A DNA stretch of 64,000 nucleotides from Aquila chrysaetos chrysaetos. Taxonomy: Eukaryota; Chordata; Aves; Accipitriformes; Accipitridae. Positions 59,687-64,000 of the stretch are shown here, piece after piece; position 1 is the first letter of the stretch, and each line of letters opens with the position of its first letter. The stretch is from contig NC_044029.1 in the NCBI RefSeq assembly GCF_900496995.4, positions 992,001-1,056,000 of the forward strand, written 5' to 3'. A program made the position numbers and the translations under genes. Under the pieces are notes generated by a model. It was not told the origin of the DNA, ran no database searches, and saw nothing but the letters and a program-made list of their open reading frames with translations.

Positions 59687-59727
59687 GGCTCTTTTAAGAG
59701 CCACCCATCTTTTCAGTAAAAGAGCTG
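59687..59727 (+). terminator. H2B histone 3' stem-loop and downstream element
   Basis: GGCTCTTTTAAGAGCC at 59,687-59,702, followed by ACCCA, then the U7-binding purine element AAAAGAGCTG at about 59,718-59,727. Confidence 0.97.
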
Positions 59728-59759
59728 ATGCTGCGGTGACTTGTTTTTAGCTGTCTCAG

Positions 59760-60080
59760 GGACGAGAGATACAACGGTGCGAAAGCGCTGCCGGTTGTAA
59801 GGAACCCAGCGTATGTACCCGTTTGCCGTAAACGCTGTGTTCTACATGTGTTTCTCGGTGGAGCAGAGAACGCTCACAAGTCCCTGAAAACACCCCGCGA
59901 GCCCGTTTCACTTTCGCGTCCGGGTTAGGGGCGGTTGAGCAATGAAACGAACGAGGTAGGTGTTCTCTTTAAGTGCCCGAATCAAGCGTGTTCTGGATAG
60001 GCGGCGCTTGCTCTTTTTCCCCGTGAGGCACTCTAAGGGAACAGGGATACGTCGAAAGCACAGACGGATCAAGATGACCG

Positions 60081-60111
<31 letters not shown>

Positions 60112-61100
60112 CCCGCAACAAAAAGCTTCAGGCTGGACCTGCACCCCGCCGCCCCCCCCCCCCCCGACACACACACCCCCTTTAGCGTTCTCGCGGGCGA
60201 CCGGGGGAAGCAAACCGGAGCGCTGCACGGCGTTCTCGCCCCCGAAAGGCGCAGCCCCACCTGCGGTCCCGAGCGCGGTGTCCCCCCCGGCGCCCTTCCC
60301 CGGCTCTCGCCCGCTTCTCCCTCCGCCGCCCTGTTCCGCCGCGCCCCGTAAGTCCGGCGGCCTGGGGGGCAGGGGGCGGGCGGGCGGGAAGACCCAGCGC
60401 CGCCGCCGCCGCCGGGTCCGGGCTCGGTCCGACCTGAGTGAGGACTGCACGACGCTGCCCAGCGGGCGGGCCCGGCCCGGCCCGGCGCGGCGCGGCTCCC
60501 GAGAGGGCGGTGATTGGTCGCGGTGGCGCTCGCCGCTCGGAGCCCGTCCTCGCTTCACCAAGGCGCGCTCCCCCGGAGAGAGCCGGCCCTTAAGCCGGGG
60601 TGGGGGAGCAGCCAGGAGACGTTCGCCTCACGCCAAACGCTGGCAGCGCCTTGCGCCTGCAGCGTTCCTGCCGCGGCCCTGCACCGCACGCGGTTACCGA
60701 GTGGCAGGACAGGGCGAGCGCTCGGGGGAGAAGGAAGCTGCCGTGCGGAGGAGCCTTTGGGCAGCGGTCCCCATGCCGGGGGAACGGGGCGGGGGGGGGG
60801 GCGTGAGGGGGAGCGCGTCGGGAAGAGGCCGAGTCCGAGGCACGGGCGGCGGGGCCCTGCTACACCGGTCACCTGCGGTGGTTCCTGCCACCTCCCCGCC
60901 TCCCAAACCGCTCGCTGCTCGTGGGGACGGTCCGCGCATATCTCCTCAGGCAGCGAGGGAGCCGGCGCTCCAGCGTTTTCTGGGGGCGGGGCCGGGGCAG
61001 GCCGTGGCGGGAGGGGCAAGGGCGGGCCGGTTCGGCGGCTGCGGAGGCGGAGGGGGCGGGTCGGGCCGGGAAAAGGGCGGGTTTCCCGCCGTCGGGGGCC
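59760..61100. other. H2B-H3 spacer (left arm), very GC-rich
   Basis: No supported gene. It contains homopolymers T25 (60,087-60,111), C14 (60,152-60,165) and G11 (60,791-60,801), a GCC/GCG trinucleotide patch near 60,400, an E2F-like TTTCGCG near 59,915 and a GTGATTGGTC (inverted CCAAT) near 60,512. A 422-codon frame crosses most of it and runs into the H3 promoter, but this is expected where GC-rich DNA lacks stops, and its translation is low-complexity. Confidence 0.6.
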
Positions 61101-61123
61101 GGCTTGTCGCATGCTCGCGTCGC

Positions 61124-61655
<532 letters not shown>

Positions 61656-61717
61656 GCCTCCCGCCGCAGCCCCTCCCCGGTTCCGGCAGGCACCGAGGCA
61701 GCCCACGCAGACCCAAA

Positions 61718-61757
61718 GGCTCTTTTAAGAGCCACTACATCCACAGTAAAGGAGCTG
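61718..61757 (+). terminator. H3.2 (left) stem-loop and downstream element
   Basis: GGCTCTTTTAAGAGCC at 61,718-61,733, followed by ACTACA, then AAAGGAGCTG at 61,748-61,757. The last element has one G where the mirrored copy has A. Confidence 0.97.
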
Positions 61758-61758
61758 T

Positions 61759-61948
61759 TAACACTTTCATGTATTTTTCACCGATACCCTATTCTGTCCT
61801 TTCTAACGTAATTAACAGATATTATTATAGAGCCATTTAAATTTGCTCTTTTCAATGAAAATTCGACAGGGATTTGAAACTGAAAATTACATCACGTAGT
61901 TATGTACTTATACTGAAAATGAAAATACAAAGCACACACAAAGCGCGA
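61759..61948. other. AT-rich spacer at the centre of the inverted repeat
   Basis: 190 bp of AT-rich, non-palindromic DNA between the converging 3' ends of the two H3 genes. It has no gene. Its composition contrasts sharply with the GC-rich arms. Confidence 0.85.
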
Positions 61949-61949
61949 A

Positions 61950-61989
61950 CAGCTCTTTTACTGTGGATGTAGTGGCTCTTAAAAGAGCC
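61950..61989 (-). terminator. H3.2 (right) stem-loop and downstream element
   Basis: On the minus strand GGCTCTTTTAAGAGCC (61,989-61,974), then the canonical AAAAGAGCTG within 61,950-61,963. Confidence 0.97.
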
Positions 61990-62051
61990 TTTGGGTCTGC
62001 GTGGGCTGCCTCGGTGCCTGCCGGAACCGGGGAGGGGCTGCGGCGGGAGGC

Positions 62052-62583
<532 letters not shown>

Positions 62584-62606
62584 GCGACGCGAGCATGCGA
62601 CAAGCC

Positions 62607-63589
62607 GGCCCCCGACGGCGGGAAACCCGCCCTTTTCCCGGCCCGACCCGCCCCCTCCGCCTCCGCAGCCGCCGAACCGGCCCGCCCTTGCCCCTCCCGC
62701 CACGGCCTGCCCCGGCCCCGCCCCCAGAAAACGCTGGAGCGCCGGCTCCCTCGCTGCCTGAGGAGATATGCGCGGACCGTCCCCACGAGCAGCGAGCGGT
62801 TTGGGAGGCGGGGAGGTGGCAGGAACCACCGCAGGTGACCGGTGTAGCAGGGCCCCGCCGCCCGTGCCTCGGACTCGGCCTCTTCCCGACGCGCTCCCCC
62901 TCACGCCCCCCGCCCCGTTCCCCCGGCATGGGGACCGCTGCCCAAAGGCTCCTCCGCACGGCAGCTTCCTTCTCCCCCGAGCGCTCGCCCTGTCCTGCCA
63001 CTCGGTAACCGCGTGCGGTGCAGGGCCGCGGCAGGAACGCTGCAGGCGCAAGGCGCTGCCAGCGTTTGGCGTGAGGCGAACGTCTCCTGGCTGCTCCCCC
63101 ACCCCGGCTTAAGGGCCGGCTCTCTCCGGGGGAGCGCGCCTTGGTGAAGCGAGGACGGGCTCCGAGCGGCGAGCGCCACCGCGACCAATCACCGCCCTCT
63201 CGGGAGCCGCGCCGCGCCGGGCCGGGCCGGGCCCGCCCGCTGGGCAGCGTCGTGCAGTCCTCACTCAGGTCGGACCGAGCCCGGACCCGGCGGCGGCGGC
63301 GGCGCTGGGTCTTCCCGCCCGCCCGCCCCCTGCCCCCCAGGCCGCCGGACTTACGGGGCGCGGCGGAACAGGGCGGCGGAGGGAGAAGCGGGCGAGAGCC
63401 GGGGAAGGGCGCCGGGGGGGACACCGCGCTCGGGACCGCAGGTGGGGCTGCGCCTTTCGGGGGCGAGAACGCCGTGCAGCGCTCCGGTTTGCTTCCCCCG
63501 GTCGCCCGCGAGAACGCTAAAGGGGGTGTGTGTGTCGGGGGGGGGGGGGCGGCGGGGTGCAGGTCCAGCCTGAAGCTTTTTGTTGCGGG

Positions 63590-63621
<32 letters not shown>

Positions 63622-63940
63622 CGGTCATCTTGATCCGTCTGTGCTTTCGACGTATCCCTGTTCCCTTAGAGTGCCTCACGGGGAAAAAGAGCAAGCGCCG
63701 CCTATCCAGAACACGCTTGATTCGGGCACTTAAAGAGAACACCTACCTCGTTCGTTTCATTGCTCAACCGCCCCTAACCCGGACGCGAAAGTGAAACGGG
63801 CTCGCGGGGTGTTTTCAGGGACTTGTGAGCGTTCTCTGCTCCACCGAGAAACACATGTAGAACACAGCGTTTACGGCAAACGGGTACATACGCTGGGTTC
63901 CTTACAACCGGCAGCGCTTTCGCACCGTTGTATCTCTCGT
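62607..63940. other. H2B-H3 spacer (right arm)
   Basis: Mirror of the left spacer. Its homopolymers differ in length: A26 (63,590-63,615), G13 (63,537-63,549) and C6 near 62,906. A 462-codon minus-strand frame crosses it and is judged non-coding because the same sequence in the left arm is frameshifted by the homopolymer differences. Confidence 0.6.
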
Positions 63941-63974
63941 CCCTGAGACAGCTAAAAACAAGTCACCGCAGCAT

Positions 63975-63987
63975 CAGCTCTTTTACT
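63975..63987 (-). promoter_or_regulatory. Histone downstream element of a second H2B beyond the right edge
   Basis: On the minus strand CAGTAAAAGAGCTG followed by ATGC, the same 3' flank as the H2B at 59,267. It implies an H2B gene on the minus strand starting a few bases outside the window. Confidence 0.85.
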
Positions 63988-64000
63988 GAAAAGATGGGTG

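Overview
This is vertebrate nuclear DNA, almost certainly from a bird. Genes have introns with GT-AG splice sites, the histone genes end in the metazoan histone mRNA stem-loop, and the H1 and H2A proteins carry tails that match chicken replication-dependent histones (H1 with [11 protein letters not shown] after the globular domain; H2A ending DSHKAKAK). A decayed CR1 retrotransposon fragment fits a sauropsid genome. The species cannot be fixed from the sequence alone.

Layout. Bases 1-3,653 hold the coding exons of GPRC5A (retinoic-acid-induced orphan receptor, minus strand), whose candidate 5' exon and GC-rich promoter lie near 6,480-6,960. About 17 kb of mostly unremarkable non-coding DNA follows, with one foldback-like repeat and two unexplained minus-strand open frames. 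DDX47, a DEAD-box RNA helicase, fills 24,379-33,313 on the minus strand; all 12 coding exons can be joined in frame into a 450-residue protein. Its promoter is a GC-rich island with a ZNF143/THAP11-type element. APOLD1 is a single coding exon at 39,322-40,062 (minus), with a candidate TATA-driven 5' exon at 42,185-42,250. The order APOLD1, DDX47, GPRC5A, all on one strand, is the order known on human chromosome 12p13.1.

Bases 40-57 kb are non-coding, with a CR1 fragment at 49.6-50.0 kb. From 57.1 kb to the right edge lies a replication-dependent histone cluster: H1 (+), H2A (-) and H2B (+) sharing a bidirectional promoter, H3.2 (+), then a second H3.2 (-). The right part is a near-perfect inverted copy of the left: arms of at least 2 kb surround a 190-bp AT-rich spacer, so the two H3 genes converge. 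The right arm runs off the window just before a second H2B (-), whose downstream processing element is still visible.

How the genes relate. The histone genes are a functional group: S-phase transcription from CCAAT/TATA promoters (octamer at H2B) and stem-loop 3'-end processing. APOLD1, DDX47 and GPRC5A are separate genes linked by old synteny, not by pathway. No tRNA gene, CRISPR array or prokaryotic feature was seen.
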